Shown piece after piece: positions 16,595 through 25,640 of a stretch of 64,000 nucleotides of DNA. Position numbers and translations under genes: made by a program. Where the stretch lies: assembly GCA_963628035.1 (NCBI GenBank), contig CAVGED010000122.1, forward strand, positions 1 through 64,000. Reading direction: 5' to 3'. The DNA comes from 14-2 sp963628035 (GTDB taxonomy: Bacteria > Bacillota > Clostridia > Lachnospirales > Lachnospiraceae). How positions within the stretch are numbered: position 1 is the first letter of the stretch; every line of letters starts with the position of its first letter. The notes below the pieces were generated by a model, which was not told where the DNA came from, did not search any database, and saw nothing but the letters and a program-made list of their open reading frames with translations.

Positions 16595-19162
16595 ATGGAT
16601 GATATGATATTTGATAAGATAGACGACGTCGATCTGAAAAAAACCATGGAGAAGTCTTACATCAGCTATGCGATGAGCGTTATCGCATCCCGTGCGCTGC
16701 CGGATGTAAGGGACGGCTTAAAGCCGGTGCAGAGAAGAATCCTCTATGCTATGATCGAGCTGAACAACGGTCCGGATAAGCCACATCGTAAATGTGCCCG
16801 TATCGTCGGTGATACCATGGGTAAATATCACCCCCACGGTGACAGCTCCATCTACGGTGCGCTGGTAAATATGGCTCAGGAGTGGAATACCCGTTACATG
16901 CTGGTGGACGGTCACGGAAACTTCGGTTCCGTGGACGGTGACGGCGCGGCGGCCATGCGTTATACAGAAGCTCGTCTCTCCAAGATTTCCATGGAGATGC
17001 TGGCGGACATCAACAAGGATACCGTTGACTTCGGGCCAAACTTCGATGAGACAGAGAAGGAACCCCTGGTGCTTCCTTCCCGTTATCCCAACCTTCTGGT
17101 GAACGGAACCTCAGGTATAGCGGTTGGTATGGCTACCAATATCCCACCTCACAATCTGCGTGAAGTAATAAATGCAGTGGTGAAGATCATCGACAATCAG
17201 ATCCTGGAGGATCGGGAAACTGATATTGACGAGTTATTGAAGATCGTGAAGGGGCCGGATTTTCCAACCGGAGGAATGATCCTCGGAACTGCCGGAATTG
17301 AAGAATCCTACCGCACCGGCCGGGGCAAGATCCGGGTTCGGGCTATCACGAATATCGAGCCCATGCAGAATGGAAAGAACCGTATCGTGGTGACGGAGCT
17401 TCCATATATGGTAAACAAGGCGCGTCTCATTGAGAAGATTGCTGAACTGGTAAAGGATAAGAAGATTGACGGAATCACGGATCTTCGGGACGAATCCGAC
17501 CGTGAAGGAATGCGTGTCTGCATTGAGCTTCGGCGTGATGTGAATCCTAACGTTATATTGAATCAGCTGTACAAGCACACGCAGCTTCAGGACACCTTTG
17601 GTGTTATCATGCTGGCGCTGGTCAATAATGAGCCGCGAGTGTTGAATCTGAAGGATATGCTGGGGTATTACCTCCTTCATCAGAAGGATGTTGTTACCAG
17701 AAGGACGAAATATGATCTGAACAAGGCTCAGGAGCGGGCTCATATCCTGGAAGGTCTGCTGATCGCCCTTGATAACATTGATGAGGTCATCAATATCATC
17801 CGAAGCAGCGCCAATGTGACGGCTGCCAAGGAGGCATTGATAGAACGCTTCGGACTGACGGATGTTCAGGCACAGGCTATCGTAGATATGCGTCTGCGTG
17901 CGCTGACCGGATTGGAACGTGAGAAGATCGAGGCAGAATATAAGGAACTGATGGAGCGCATTGCTGAATTGAAGGCGATCCTGGCGGATGAGAAACGCTT
18001 ACTGGCGGTCATCAAGGAAGAGATCATGATCATTGCCGAGAAGTATGGCGATGAGAGAAGAAGCTCTATCGGCTACGATGAGTACGATATCTCCATGGAG
18101 GATCTTATCCCTGTAACAAATACGGTCATCACCATGACGAAGCTTGGCTACATCAAGCGTATGAGTGTGGATAACTTCCGCAGTCAGAATCGTGGCGGCA
18201 AAGGAATCAAGGGCATGGAGACCATTGACGATGATTACATCGAAGAGCTTCTTATGACAACAAGTCATCATTACCTGATGTTCTTCACAAACACGGGTCG
18301 TGTCTATCGCCTGAAGGCCTACGAGATCCCGGAGGCCGGAAGAACGGCCAGAGGCACAGCCATTATCAATCTCCTGCAGCTCATGCCCGGCGAGAAGATA
18401 ACGGCTCTGATCCCCATCAAGGAATATCGGGACGGCGAATACCTGTTTATGGCTACGAAGAATGGTATTGTGAAGAAAACGCCAATCACCGACTATGCCA
18501 ATGTCCGCAAGACGGGGCTTGCAGCCATCAGCCTTCGGGAGGATGACGAGCTTATTGAAGTGAAGGCTACAGACAATACCAAGGATATCCTTCTGGTTAC
18601 AAAGTATGGCATGTGCATCCGCTTCCATGAGACGGACGTGCGCAGCACGGGTCGTGTATCCATGGGCGTTATCGGTATGAATCTGTCTGACGGAGACGAG
18701 GTTGTCGGCATGCAGATGGATACTCAGGGCGAGTATCTCCTGATCGCTTCCGCCAAGGGTCTTGGTAAGCGTACCAGGATGGAAGAGTTCACTGCGCAGA
18801 ACCGTGGCGGTAAGGGTGTGAAGTGCTACAAGATCACCGAGAAGACCGGAAACGTCATTGGTGTCAAGGCAGTAGGTTCCGAGGACGAGATCATGATGAT
18901 CACCACCGAAGGCATTATCATCCGCATGAAGGTGGAAGGTATCTCCGTACTGGGAAGAATCACCTCCGGTGTGAAGCTTATAAACCTGGCTGAGGATATT
19001 ACGGTAGCCAGCATCGCCAAGGTGAAGGAGGATAAATCTCTGATGCCGGAGATGGATGCTGTGGACAGCGAGGAGATTGCAGAGGATCTTTTAGATTCAG
19101 AAGAGGATTCTGCGGAGGAAAGTACGGAAGATAGTGCAGATTCTGCGGAGACGGAAGAGTAA
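16595..19162 (+). CDS. gyrA: DNA gyrase subunit A
   Basis: GyrA is the DNA-cleaving subunit. The 855-residue protein has the catalytic tyrosine in AAMRYTEARLS, the quinolone-region helix GKYHPHGDSSIYG and six C-terminal beta-pinwheel blades, including the GyrA-box QNRGGKG repeated at about residues 530 and 735. The tail (last 30 residues) is highly acidic. The start has GGAGG nine bases upstream. The position corresponding to E. coli Asp87 is Gly; I think this is normal for the lineage rather than resistance. Confidence 0.98.
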   Translation: MDDMIFDKIDDVDLKKTMEKSYISYAMSVIASRALPDVRDGLKPVQRRILYAMIELNNGPDKPHRKCARIVGDTMGKYHPHGDSSIYGALVNMAQEWNTRYMLVDGHGNFGSVDGDGAAAMRYTEARLSKISMEMLADINKDTVDFGPNFDETEKEPLVLPSRYPNLLVNGTSGIAVGMATNIPPHNLREVINAVVKIIDNQILEDRETDIDELLKIVKGPDFPTGGMILGTAGIEESYRTGRGKIRVRAITNIEPMQNGKNRIVVTELPYMVNKARLIEKIAELVKDKKIDGITDLRDESDREGMRVCIELRRDVNPNVILNQLYKHTQLQDTFGVIMLALVNNEPRVLNLKDMLGYYLLHQKDVVTRRTKYDLNKAQERAHILEGLLIALDNIDEVINIIRSSANVTAAKEALIERFGLTDVQAQAIVDMRLRALTGLEREKIEAEYKELMERIAELKAILADEKRLLAVIKEEIMIIAEKYGDERRSSIGYDEYDISMEDLIPVTNTVITMTKLGYIKRMSVDNFRSQNRGGKGIKGMETIDDDYIEELLMTTSHHYLMFFTNTGRVYRLKAYEIPEAGRTARGTAIINLLQLMPGEKITALIPIKEYRDGEYLFMATKNGIVKKTPITDYANVRKTGLAAISLREDDELIEVKATDNTKDILLVTKYGMCIRFHETDVRSTGRVSMGVIGMNLSDGDEVVGMQMDTQGEYLLIASAKGLGKRTRMEEFTAQNRGGKGVKCYKITEKTGNVIGVKAVGSEDEIMMITTEGIIIRMKVEGISVLGRITSGVKLINLAEDITVASIAKVKEDKSLMPEMDAVDSEEIAEDLLDSEEDSAEESTEDSADSAETEE

Positions 19163-19188
19163 TATTTATTATATGAGAAAAGGCTAAA

Positions 19189-19236
19189 AGAAAAGCTGCT
19201 TTATCCTAATATGGTTTAAAGCAGCTTTTCTATCGT
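19189..19236. terminator. Bidirectional terminator between gyrA and tyrS
   Basis: A perfect 15-base stem, AGAAAAGCTGCTTTA (19189-19203) with TAAAGCAGCTTTTCT (19217-19231), lies between the convergent genes. T-rich sequence follows the arm in both directions, better in the minus (tyrS) sense. Confidence 0.8.
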
Positions 19237-19271
19237 TATATAAAGGATAACACTCGATGCAGAAGAATAAC

Positions 19272-20495
19272 TTACCGCATCGTCACCTTCCGGAAATTCT
19301 TCTTACCGCGCTTCAGCACGATTCCTTCGCCGTCAAACTGCGCTGCGTTAAGAACTGCCTTAATATCGGTAATCTTCTCGCCGTCCACGGACACGCCGCC
19401 CTGCTCTACCGCCCGGCGTGCTTCCGATTTGGTGGGAACCAGACCGGATTTCACCAGGAGAGTGAGAATGTCAATGGATCCGTCCATGAAGTCGGATTCT
19501 TCCAGTTCTGCTGTGGGCATATTTGCAGCATTTCCGCTGGAGAAAAGCGCCCGTGCGGCTTCCTGTGCCTTCGTGGCTTCCTCTTCGCCGTGTACCAGCT
19601 TGGTCAGTTCGAATGCCAGGATTTCCTTAGCGGTATTCAATTGTGCGCCTTCCCAACTGTCCATTTTATCGATTTCCTCCAGGGGCAGGAAGGTCAGCAT
19701 ACGGATGCACTTCAATACGTCCGCGTCTGCCACATTCCGCCAGTACTGGTAGAACTCGAAGGGAGAGGTCTTGTTGGGATCCAGCCAAACGGCACCGGAC
19801 TGTGTCTTGCCCATCTTCTTGCCCTCGGAATTCAAGAGCAGGGTAATAGTCATGGCATAGGCGTCCTTACCAAGCTTCCGGCGGATAAGCTCCGTTCCGC
19901 CCAGCATGTTGCTCCACTGGTCATCGCCGCCGAACTGCATGTTACAGCCGTACTTCTGGAAGAGTGCGTAGAAGTCATAGCTCTGCATGATCATGTAGTT
20001 GAATTCCAGGAAGCTTAAGCCCTTCTCCATACGCTGCTTGTAGCACTCGGCTGTCAGCATGCGGTTTACGGAGAAGTGAGGACCGACTTCACGGAGCACA
20101 TCGATGTAGTTCAAGTCCATCAGCCAGTCTGCATTGTTCACCATCAGAGCCTTTCCATCTGAAAAATCAATGAATTTGCTCATCTGCTTCTTGAAGCAGT
20201 CGCAGTTGTGCTGGATGGTCTCCACAGTCATCATCTGGCGCATGTCGCTGCGGCCGGAGGGGTCGCCGATCATGCCAGTGCCGCCGCCAAGCAGGGCGAT
20301 AGGCTTATTTCCGGCCATCTGAAGACGCTTCATCAGGCACAGAGCCATGAAATGTCCTACATGAAGGCTGTCTGCGGTTGGGTCGAAGCCGATGTAGAAT
20401 ACGGCTTTCCCATTGTTGATCAGTTCCTTGATCTCTTCTTCGTCGGTGACCTGGGCGATCAGTCCTCTGGCCACAAGTTCGTCATAGATTGTCAT
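19272..20495 (-). CDS. tyrS: Tyrosyl-tRNA synthetase
   Basis: This class I synthetase charges tRNA-Tyr. The 407-residue protein has the HIGH-type motif HVGH within GFDPTADSLHVGH (about 38-50), the KMSKS-type KKMGKTQSGAVWLDP and a C-terminal S4 domain (SEARRAVEQGGVSVDGEKI). AGGAGG lies seven bases before the ATG. It is controlled by a tyrosine T-box leader at 20709-20994; a structured repeat (20546-20708) lies between the T-box terminator and the gene. It runs opposite to its neighbours. Confidence 0.98.
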   Translation of the reverse strand: MTIYDELVARGLIAQVTDEEEIKELINNGKAVFYIGFDPTADSLHVGHFMALCLMKRLQMAGNKPIALLGGGTGMIGDPSGRSDMRQMMTVETIQHNCDCFKKQMSKFIDFSDGKALMVNNADWLMDLNYIDVLREVGPHFSVNRMLTAECYKQRMEKGLSFLEFNYMIMQSYDFYALFQKYGCNMQFGGDDQWSNMLGGTELIRRKLGKDAYAMTITLLLNSEGKKMGKTQSGAVWLDPNKTSPFEFYQYWRNVADADVLKCIRMLTFLPLEEIDKMDSWEGAQLNTAKEILAFELTKLVHGEEEATKAQEAARALFSSGNAANMPTAELEESDFMDGSIDILTLLVKSGLVPTKSEARRAVEQGGVSVDGEKITDIKAVLNAAQFDGEGIVLKRGKKNFRKVTMR

Positions 20496-20545
20496 TTTGG
20501 TTCCTCCTTGTATAATATTGTGGGTGGTTATTTAGATTATACATA

Positions 20546-20708
20546 GTAACAGTTCAGTCACGCCCATTCGCAAAGACACCTACGGTGTTTTCTCACTGCT
20601 TCGCAGCTAACTTTGCTCATAATCGGGCGTTCCTCCAGACCGCTGAAAGTCCGCTAAATTCGTGCAAGCACGGTTTATCGGACTTTTTCGGTCTGTCTGA
20701 ACTGTTAC
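20546..20708 (+). repeat. Structured repeat family 3, full copy in the tyrS leader
   Basis: The element is bounded by a perfect 12-base inverted repeat, GTAACAGTTCAG and CTGAACTGTTAC. Inside are two long arms. One pairs ACGCCCATTCGCAAAG with CTTTGC..CGGGCGT and holds ACACC-TACG-GTGT and CTGC-TTCG-CAG hairpins; the other pairs AGACCG with CGGTCT and holds a CGTGC-AA-GCACG hairpin. It lies directly downstream of the T-box terminator and is transcribed in reverse as part of the tyrS mRNA leader. Confidence 0.85.
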
Positions 20709-20740
20709 AAAAAAACTCCCGTCCTTAAAAAGGACGAGAG
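20709..20740 (-). terminator. T-box-controlled terminator of tyrS
   Basis: In minus-strand sense CTCTCGTCCTT pairs with AAGGACGGGAG and is followed by seven T residues. It overlaps the T-box sequence GGTGGTAAC region's competing antiterminator, the standard layout for transcription attenuation. Confidence 0.9.
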
Positions 20741-20994
20741 TAAAATCCCATGTTACCACCTTCATTCGCAGATAACTCACATCATCTGCCTTAGCAAGTG
20801 CCTGTCAGCACTCCTGCGCAGTAACGGTCGCATTCCGTCACAGCCTACTGTCCCGCGGAGTTCGGTGTGAAGCTTGGGGATGTATTCACTGCGGGTTTGT
20901 CTGTGCACCTCTCATCAGCCGGTTACTTTCTGTACGTTCCGCCTGCAGCTACTTGTTCCCTTCATTGCCTTTGGATTATGTTGAAACTATGCCC
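20709..20994 (-). promoter_or_regulatory. Tyrosine-specific T-box riboswitch
   Basis: The minus-strand leader contains the stem I motifs AATGAAGGGAA and a specifier region GTGAATACATCC, where TAC is a Tyr codon. The T-box core AAGGTGGTAACATGGG follows near 20748-20763, then a terminator. Uncharged tRNA-Tyr would bind the specifier and the T-box bulge to favour read-through into tyrS. Confidence 0.93.
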
Positions 20995-21024
20995 ATTATA
21001 GACAGGAATATACGGATTTGTCAA
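20995..21024 (-). promoter_or_regulatory. Sigma-A promoter of the tyrS T-box transcript
   Basis: Minus-strand TTGACA (21019-21024) and TATAAT (20995-21000), both perfect hexamers, are separated by 18 bases and placed just upstream of the T-box. Confidence 0.88.
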
Positions 21025-21064
21025 GGGGGGCGTGTAAAATTTTTTTTACAAAAGCAGAAAGGTT

Positions 21065-21093
21065 TTGATTAATAGCAGGAAAACTGGTATGAT
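21065..21093 (+). promoter_or_regulatory. Sigma-A promoter of the AI-2E permease and two-component operon
   Basis: TTGATT (21065-21070) and TATGAT (21088-21093) with a 17-base spacer lie upstream of a good GAAGGAG ribosome binding site at about 21107-21113. Confidence 0.65.
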
Positions 21094-21119
21094 GAAGGAA
21101 AGACGCGAAGGAGCATTCC

Positions 21120-22289
21120 ATGGACCTAAATAAGAAAAACGTGAAAAAAATATTAGGCATCATCACCTTCACGGTGATTTTGTTTGCACTGTTGTTAAAT
21201 TTTTCGGCTGTTATAAAATGGCTGGGTTTTATCTGGGGTGTATGCTTCCCCTTTGTGTTGGGAGGAGCCATTGCCTTCTGTCTGAATATACCCATGTCGT
21301 TTTTTGAGAGGAAGCTGTTTCCGAAAGTTGATGAGGAGCAGCCGACTAAGAAGTATAGAAAGCTCCTGCGCGCTCTGGCAAGGCCTCTAAGCCTTGTCCT
21401 GACGCTTTTGTGTATCGTGCTGATCCTGGCAGTTGTTGTCATCGTGCTGGTGCCGCAACTGACGAAAACCTTTGAGAGCATTGGGGAGGCCATGACGGAC
21501 TTTCTTCCCAAGGCCCAGGTCTGGCTGGAGAATGTTTTTTCCGGGGATGGCGCTATTGCGGGATTTATCAGTTCCATGGAATTGGACTGGACGAAATGGG
21601 TGAACGACATGAAGGACTTTGCATTAAATGGGGCCGGAAACGTGCTTTCCGTCACCATGAATGCCACTATGGCGGTGGTGAATTCGGTGACGACCTTTTT
21701 TATCGCCTTCATATTTTCCATCTATATACTTATGCAGAAGGAGAATCTGTCCCGTCAGCTTACCAAGTTGATTAAGGCGGTCTGGAACGAGAAGACGGTG
21801 GAAAAGATCTGCAGGATATGCAGCTTATCTTATTTTACTTTTGCCAGGTTCATCACCGGGCAGTGTATTGAGGCGTTGATCCTGGGAACCATGTTCTTCG
21901 TGATTATGAGCCTGTTCCGCTTCCCCTATGCCCTGCTGGTGGGCGTAGTCATCGCGGTGACGGCGCTGATTCCCATCGTGGGAGCCTTCGTGGGGTGCTT
22001 CGTTGGAGCTTTTCTGATCCTGATGGTGAATCCCATGCAGGCGTTGGCCTTCGTGATCCTGTTCCTGGTGCTGCAGCAGATCGAGGGCAATCTGATCTAT
22101 CCCCATGTGGTGGGAAATTCCGTGGGTCTGCCCTCTATGTGGGTACTTTTCGCGGTGACGGTGGGAGGCAGTCTCATGGGCGTAGCGGGCATGCTGATCT
22201 TCATTCCGCTCATGTCTGTACTCTACAGCCTGCTGCGGGAATGGGTAAATGGACAGCTAAAGGAGAAGAAGACACTACAGAAACCATAA
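21120..22289 (+). CDS. AI-2E (PerM/YdbI) family membrane transporter
   Basis: The 389-residue protein has about eight hydrophobic segments (about 15-33, 38-58, 90-115, 180-205, 240-265, 270-300, 305-325, 335-365). The C-terminal pattern (GALIPIVGAF-like TALIPIVGAFVGC, NLIYPHVVGNSVGLP) is typical of the PerM/AI-2E family. Members are implicated in export of small molecules or Na+/H+ exchange; the substrate here is unknown. A two-component pair follows 15 bases downstream with its own AAGGAGG, suggesting co-transcription. Confidence 0.93.
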   Translation: MDLNKKNVKKILGIITFTVILFALLLNFSAVIKWLGFIWGVCFPFVLGGAIAFCLNIPMSFFERKLFPKVDEEQPTKKYRKLLRALARPLSLVLTLLCIVLILAVVVIVLVPQLTKTFESIGEAMTDFLPKAQVWLENVFSGDGAIAGFISSMELDWTKWVNDMKDFALNGAGNVLSVTMNATMAVVNSVTTFFIAFIFSIYILMQKENLSRQLTKLIKAVWNEKTVEKICRICSLSYFTFARFITGQCIEALILGTMFFVIMSLFRFPYALLVGVVIAVTALIPIVGAFVGCFVGAFLILMVNPMQALAFVILFLVLQQIEGNLIYPHVVGNSVGLPSMWVLFAVTVGGSLMGVAGMLIFIPLMSVLYSLLREWVNGQLKEKKTLQKP

Positions 22290-22304
22290 TAAGGAGGAAT
22301 TCAA

Positions 22305-23006
22305 ATGTCACTTATTTATATTGTAGAGGATGATATAAACATCCGCGAGATTGAGCGCTATGCGCTGAAGAACAGCGGCTTTGACGTTATGGAGTTTGAA
22401 TGCGGCCGCGACATGTACCGGGCCATTGAGAAGAAGGCACCGAATCTGATCCTGCTGGACATTATGCTTCCAAAGGAGGATGGCCTTGATATTCTTGCAA
22501 ATCTGCGAAAAAATAAATCCACCAGAAAAGTCCCGATCATTATGGTGACCGCCAAGTCCACGGAGCTTGACAAGGTGAAGGGTCTGGATCTGGGAGCGGA
22601 CGACTATATCACGAAGCCTTTTGGTGTCATGGAGTTGATCTCCAGGGTGAAGGCGCTTCTTCGGAGAACAGAGGAGGCTGCGAATCCGGCGGTACTTGCA
22701 CTTGGCGGTATTGTGCTGGATACGGACAAGCGCTCTGTTACAGTGAATGGACAGGCCTGTGAATTGACCTACAAGGAGTTTGAGCTTCTGAAGCTTCTGA
22801 TTTCTAATCAGGGCATCGTGCTGAGCAGGGAGAAGATTATGGACAAGGTCTGGGGCTTCGAGTATGAAGGGGAGAGCCGGACTGTGGACATGCACATCAA
22901 GACACTGCGGCAGAAGCTGGGTGATGCCGGAAGCGTGATCAAGACGGTGCGGAATGTGGGTTATCGGATTGAGGATGAGACGGATAATCCACAAAAAGGC
23001 GAATAA
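22305..23006 (+). CDS. OmpR/PhoB-family response regulator
   Basis: The 233-residue two-domain regulator has a receiver domain with phospho-acceptor Asp in LILLDIMLPKEDG (about residue 51), the conserved Lys in DYITKPF (about 104), and a C-terminal winged-helix domain (about 130-225) ending in VRNVGYRIE. It pairs with the kinase starting 53 bases downstream. A PhoP-like phosphate or envelope response is plausible but not shown. Three DnaA-box-like sequences lie around its 3' end. Confidence 0.95.
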   Translation: MSLIYIVEDDINIREIERYALKNSGFDVMEFECGRDMYRAIEKKAPNLILLDIMLPKEDGLDILANLRKNKSTRKVPIIMVTAKSTELDKVKGLDLGADDYITKPFGVMELISRVKALLRRTEEAANPAVLALGGIVLDTDKRSVTVNGQACELTYKEFELLKLLISNQGIVLSREKIMDKVWGFEYEGESRTVDMHIKTLRQKLGDAGSVIKTVRNVGYRIEDETDNPQKGE

Positions 23007-23059
23007 TATGTGGATAAAACATATCGATACGATTACATTGTGGATATGAGGGCAGGATC

Positions 23060-24442
23060 ATGGGAAAAAGAAACAGTATGAGAAAAAAGATCAATGTGCA
23101 GTTCATGGCGATCGCTGCTGCTGTTATCGTGATAACGGCCGTGGTTTCCATGCTGCTTTTTTATGATACCTTAAAAAAGCAGGTGTTCGATGATCTGAAG
23201 GCGTATGCGAATATCATCTGTCAGATAGAATACGCGGGACAGTCAGAAAAGACGGAGAATCCGTCCGACAGCCCGTGGGACAATGGGACGGATATCCAGA
23301 AGCTGGAAGATTATACGGAGACAGAGGATCTGCGGATCACGCTGGTGGACGAAGCAGGTGTTGTTCTGTACGACAGCAAGGTGGAAGCAGCGGGAATGGA
23401 GAATCATAAGAATCGACTGGAAATCGTGGCTGCTATGGAGAATGGAGAGGGGAGAGCAGTTCGAACCTCGAATACAGTGTCCTCGCATGTGTTTTATTAT
23501 GCCATGAAGCTTCCAGATGGGGATATCCTGCGTGTCGGAAAGGATTCCGGCAGTATCTATCAGCTCTGGCGGAATACGGTATTGGTCGTGGTCATTCTGT
23601 CTACAGTCGTACTCGGTACCTGTATGATGATATCTTATTTTTTGACGAAGCGTCTGCTGGTTCCTATCGAGAGGATAGCGGCCAACCTGGACGGCATCAG
23701 TATGGATAATATCTACAGCGAATTGCAGCCGTTTGTGCGGACCATCAAGGAGCAGCATATCAACATTCTGGACAATGCAAGAATGCGTCAGGAGTTTACC
23801 GCAAATGTTTCTCATGAACTAAAGACGCCGCTTACCGCTATTTCCGGTTATGCGGAGTTGATTGAGAGCGGTATGGCGAATGAGGGGGATACCAGGCGGT
23901 TTGCCGGAGAGATCCATCACAATTCCCAACGTCTGCTGACGCTGATCAACGATATCATCAAGCTGTCAGAGCTGGACGAAAATGACCATACCTTCGAGGT
24001 GGAGCAGCTGGATCTGTACCTGGCTGCGCAGAACTGCTTGGATCTGGTGGAGCTTTCGGCCAGGAAGATGGATATATCGCTTCATCTGGAGGGAGAACAT
24101 TGTACGATATCTGCCAATAAGAATCTGATCGACGAGCTGCTATACAACCTGTGCAGCAATGCCATTCGCTACAACAACAAGGGCGGCAGCGTGGTAGTCA
24201 CTGTCCGACCGGACGGTGCCAGGGTTCTCCTGTCGGTGAAGGATACCGGAATCGGCATCAGCAAGGAGCATCAGGAGCGGGTATTCGAGCGCTTCTACCG
24301 GGTGGATAAGAGCCGTTCCAAGCAGAGTGGAGGCACCGGATTGGGACTGGCTATCGTGAAGCATATTGTGGCACAGCATAATGCGGAGATACAGTTGACG
24401 AGTGAGGTTGGGAAGGGTACGGAGATAAGGATTTGGTTTTAG
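23060..24442 (+). CDS. Sensor histidine kinase (PhoR-like)
   Basis: The 460-residue kinase has a first transmembrane helix at about 14-36, an extracellular domain of about 135 residues, a second helix at about 172-195, then a dimerisation helix with phospho-acceptor H in SHELKTPLTAISGYAE, an N-box LCSNAIRYNN, G1 DTGIGIS and G2 GGTGLGLAI. The ribosome binding site (AGGATC) is weak, so the exact start is less sure. It is the cognate partner of the upstream regulator. The signal is unknown. Confidence 0.94.
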   Translation: MGKRNSMRKKINVQFMAIAAAVIVITAVVSMLLFYDTLKKQVFDDLKAYANIICQIEYAGQSEKTENPSDSPWDNGTDIQKLEDYTETEDLRITLVDEAGVVLYDSKVEAAGMENHKNRLEIVAAMENGEGRAVRTSNTVSSHVFYYAMKLPDGDILRVGKDSGSIYQLWRNTVLVVVILSTVVLGTCMMISYFLTKRLLVPIERIAANLDGISMDNIYSELQPFVRTIKEQHINILDNARMRQEFTANVSHELKTPLTAISGYAELIESGMANEGDTRRFAGEIHHNSQRLLTLINDIIKLSELDENDHTFEVEQLDLYLAAQNCLDLVELSARKMDISLHLEGEHCTISANKNLIDELLYNLCSNAIRYNNKGGSVVVTVRPDGARVLLSVKDTGIGISKEHQERVFERFYRVDKSRSKQSGGTGLGLAIVKHIVAQHNAEIQLTSEVGKGTEIRIWF

Positions 24443-24551
24443 GGGGCGTGCGTCCTGATATCGATCTGGTTGAACTGAAATTTGTATTTTTTTCAATAAT
24501 TCCTTTACAAGCCCTCACAGTTATGTTAAAATGCTTTTGGATCATTTCCAA

Positions 24552-24624
24552 GGGGCATTAGCGCAGCTGGGAGCGCGCCACAATGGCATTGTGGAGGCCA
24601 CGGGTTCGAATCCCGTATGCTCCA
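24552..24624 (+). tRNA. tRNA-Ala (anticodon GGC)
   Basis: A full cloverleaf: acceptor GGGGCAT/ATGCTCC, D-arm GCGC, anticodon stem CCACA/TGTGG with loop ATGGCAT (anticodon GGC), and T-arm ACGGGTTCGAATCCCGT. CCA is not encoded. It reads GCC and GCU codons. TTTACA and TTAAAA upstream may be its promoter. Confidence 0.96.
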
Positions 24625-24635
24625 TTTTTTAAATT

Positions 24636-24685
24636 CCTTGTAAATACTGGAATCTCTTGATTTTCCGGTATTTGCAAGGATTTTT
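24636..24685 (+). terminator. Terminator after tRNA-Ala
   Basis: CCTTG.AAATAC.GGAA pairs with TTCC.GTATTT.CAAGG around a short loop and is followed by five T residues, 12 bases after the tRNA. Confidence 0.8.
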
Positions 24686-24799
24686 ATATTTCCGAAATGG
24701 TAACGGAAATATCCTTAAAAAATTTATGAAAACTTATCTTGAAAACCGGATAAAAGAGAGTTATACTTTCTTATCAAATTGAAAAAGGAAGATAAGCAT

Positions 24800-25291
24800 A
24801 TGAACATTCGGAAAGCAAGAATAGAGGATTTAGAAGAGCTTCTGAACATTTATAATTATGAAGTAATAAACGGGATATCCACGCTGGATCTGTTCCCGAA
24901 GACATTGAAGGACTGGCAGAGCTGGTTTGACGCGCACAATGTGGACAACCATCCGCTCTACGTGGCGGATGTGGATAACAAGGCTGTCGGCTACGCAACC
25001 CTTTCCTCGTACCGGCCCAAGGAGGCATATAAAACCACCGTGGAGCTGTCCATCTATGTGGCGCCGGATCATCGCGGGGAGGGTGTCGCATCGGCGCTTA
25101 TGGGGCATATTCTGGACATGGCCAGAGCCATGGAGGATGTACATACGGTGGTGTCGGTCATCACTGCGGGCAATCAGGCCAGCGTGCGGTTGCATCAGAA
25201 GTTTGGCTTTACCTTCTGTGGGACAGTTCGGGAAGTCGGGATGAAGTTCGGGTCATACCGGGATATTGAGATGTATCAGCTTATGGTATGA
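24800..25291 (+). CDS. GNAT N-acetyltransferase, phosphinothricin acetyltransferase-like
   Basis: The 163-residue protein starts at ATG 24800 (MNIRKARIEDLEELL), with GGAAG eight bases upstream; the longer frame begins at a TTG without support. It has the GNAT acetyl-CoA loop HRGEGVASALM (about 92-102) and the PAT/Bar-type pattern ELSIYVAPDHRG and N-ASVRLHQKFGF. Family members acetylate the amino group of phosphinothricin, methionine sulfoximine or similar compounds; the substrate here is not determined. A single gene between two tRNAs. Confidence 0.9.
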   Translation: MNIRKARIEDLEELLNIYNYEVINGISTLDLFPKTLKDWQSWFDAHNVDNHPLYVADVDNKAVGYATLSSYRPKEAYKTTVELSIYVAPDHRGEGVASALMGHILDMARAMEDVHTVVSVITAGNQASVRLHQKFGFTFCGTVREVGMKFGSYRDIEMYQLMV

Positions 25292-25345
25292 GCGGCGACG
25301 ATATAGACTTAAACGAAGGGGTTATGAAACACTTGAATTTGGGGC

Positions 25346-25374
25346 TTGACAAGAATCCGGATAACAAGTACAAT
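25346..25374 (+). promoter_or_regulatory. Sigma-A promoter of tRNA-Arg
   Basis: TTGACA (25346-25351) and TACAAT (25369-25374) with a 17-base spacer, about 80 bases upstream of the mature tRNA. Confidence 0.75.
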
Positions 25375-25455
25375 TTAACACAGATGTCAGAAGTGTGCTC
25401 TAATGATAATAACTGCTAATAAGTTTTTCTTGATAAATACCATAATTTTTTATAT

Positions 25456-25529
25456 GTTTCCGTAGCTCAGCAGGATAGAGCGACCGCCTCCTAAGCGGTA
25501 GGTCGGGTGTTCGAATCACCTCGGGAACG
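25456..25529 (+). tRNA. tRNA-Arg (anticodon CCT)
   Basis: Acceptor GTTTCCG/CGGGAAC, D-stem GCTC/GAGC, anticodon stem ACCGC/GCGGT with loop CTCCTAA (anticodon CCT, reading AGG), T-arm GGGTG-TTCGAAT-CACCT and discriminator G. No encoded CCA. Confidence 0.95.
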
Positions 25530-25533
25530 CGAG

Positions 25534-25580
25534 AAGCAAGCCGAAATCCTTTATTTAAGGATTTTCGGCTTGCTTTATAT
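25534..25580 (+). terminator. Terminator after tRNA-Arg
   Basis: AAGCAAGCCGAAA.TCCTT pairs with AAGGA.TTTCGGCTTGCTT around a seven-base loop, ending in a T-rich tail. Confidence 0.85.
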
Positions 25581-25640
25581 CTGTCGTCTTTGGAACGAAG
25601 GGTTGCACATTAGCAAGGTGACCAAGTAAATGCCAATCGG

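Noticed and set aside
16850..16862. GyrA has Gly at the position matching E. coli Asp87 in the quinolone-resistance region
   Set aside because: Related anaerobes appear to carry the same SSIYGALVNMAQ-type sequence as their normal form, so it is not evidence of acquired resistance.
18167..18175. Exact DnaA box sequences inside gyrA and at about 24975
   Set aside because: Isolated within coding sequence and explained by common codons (GTG GAT AAC); not clustered.
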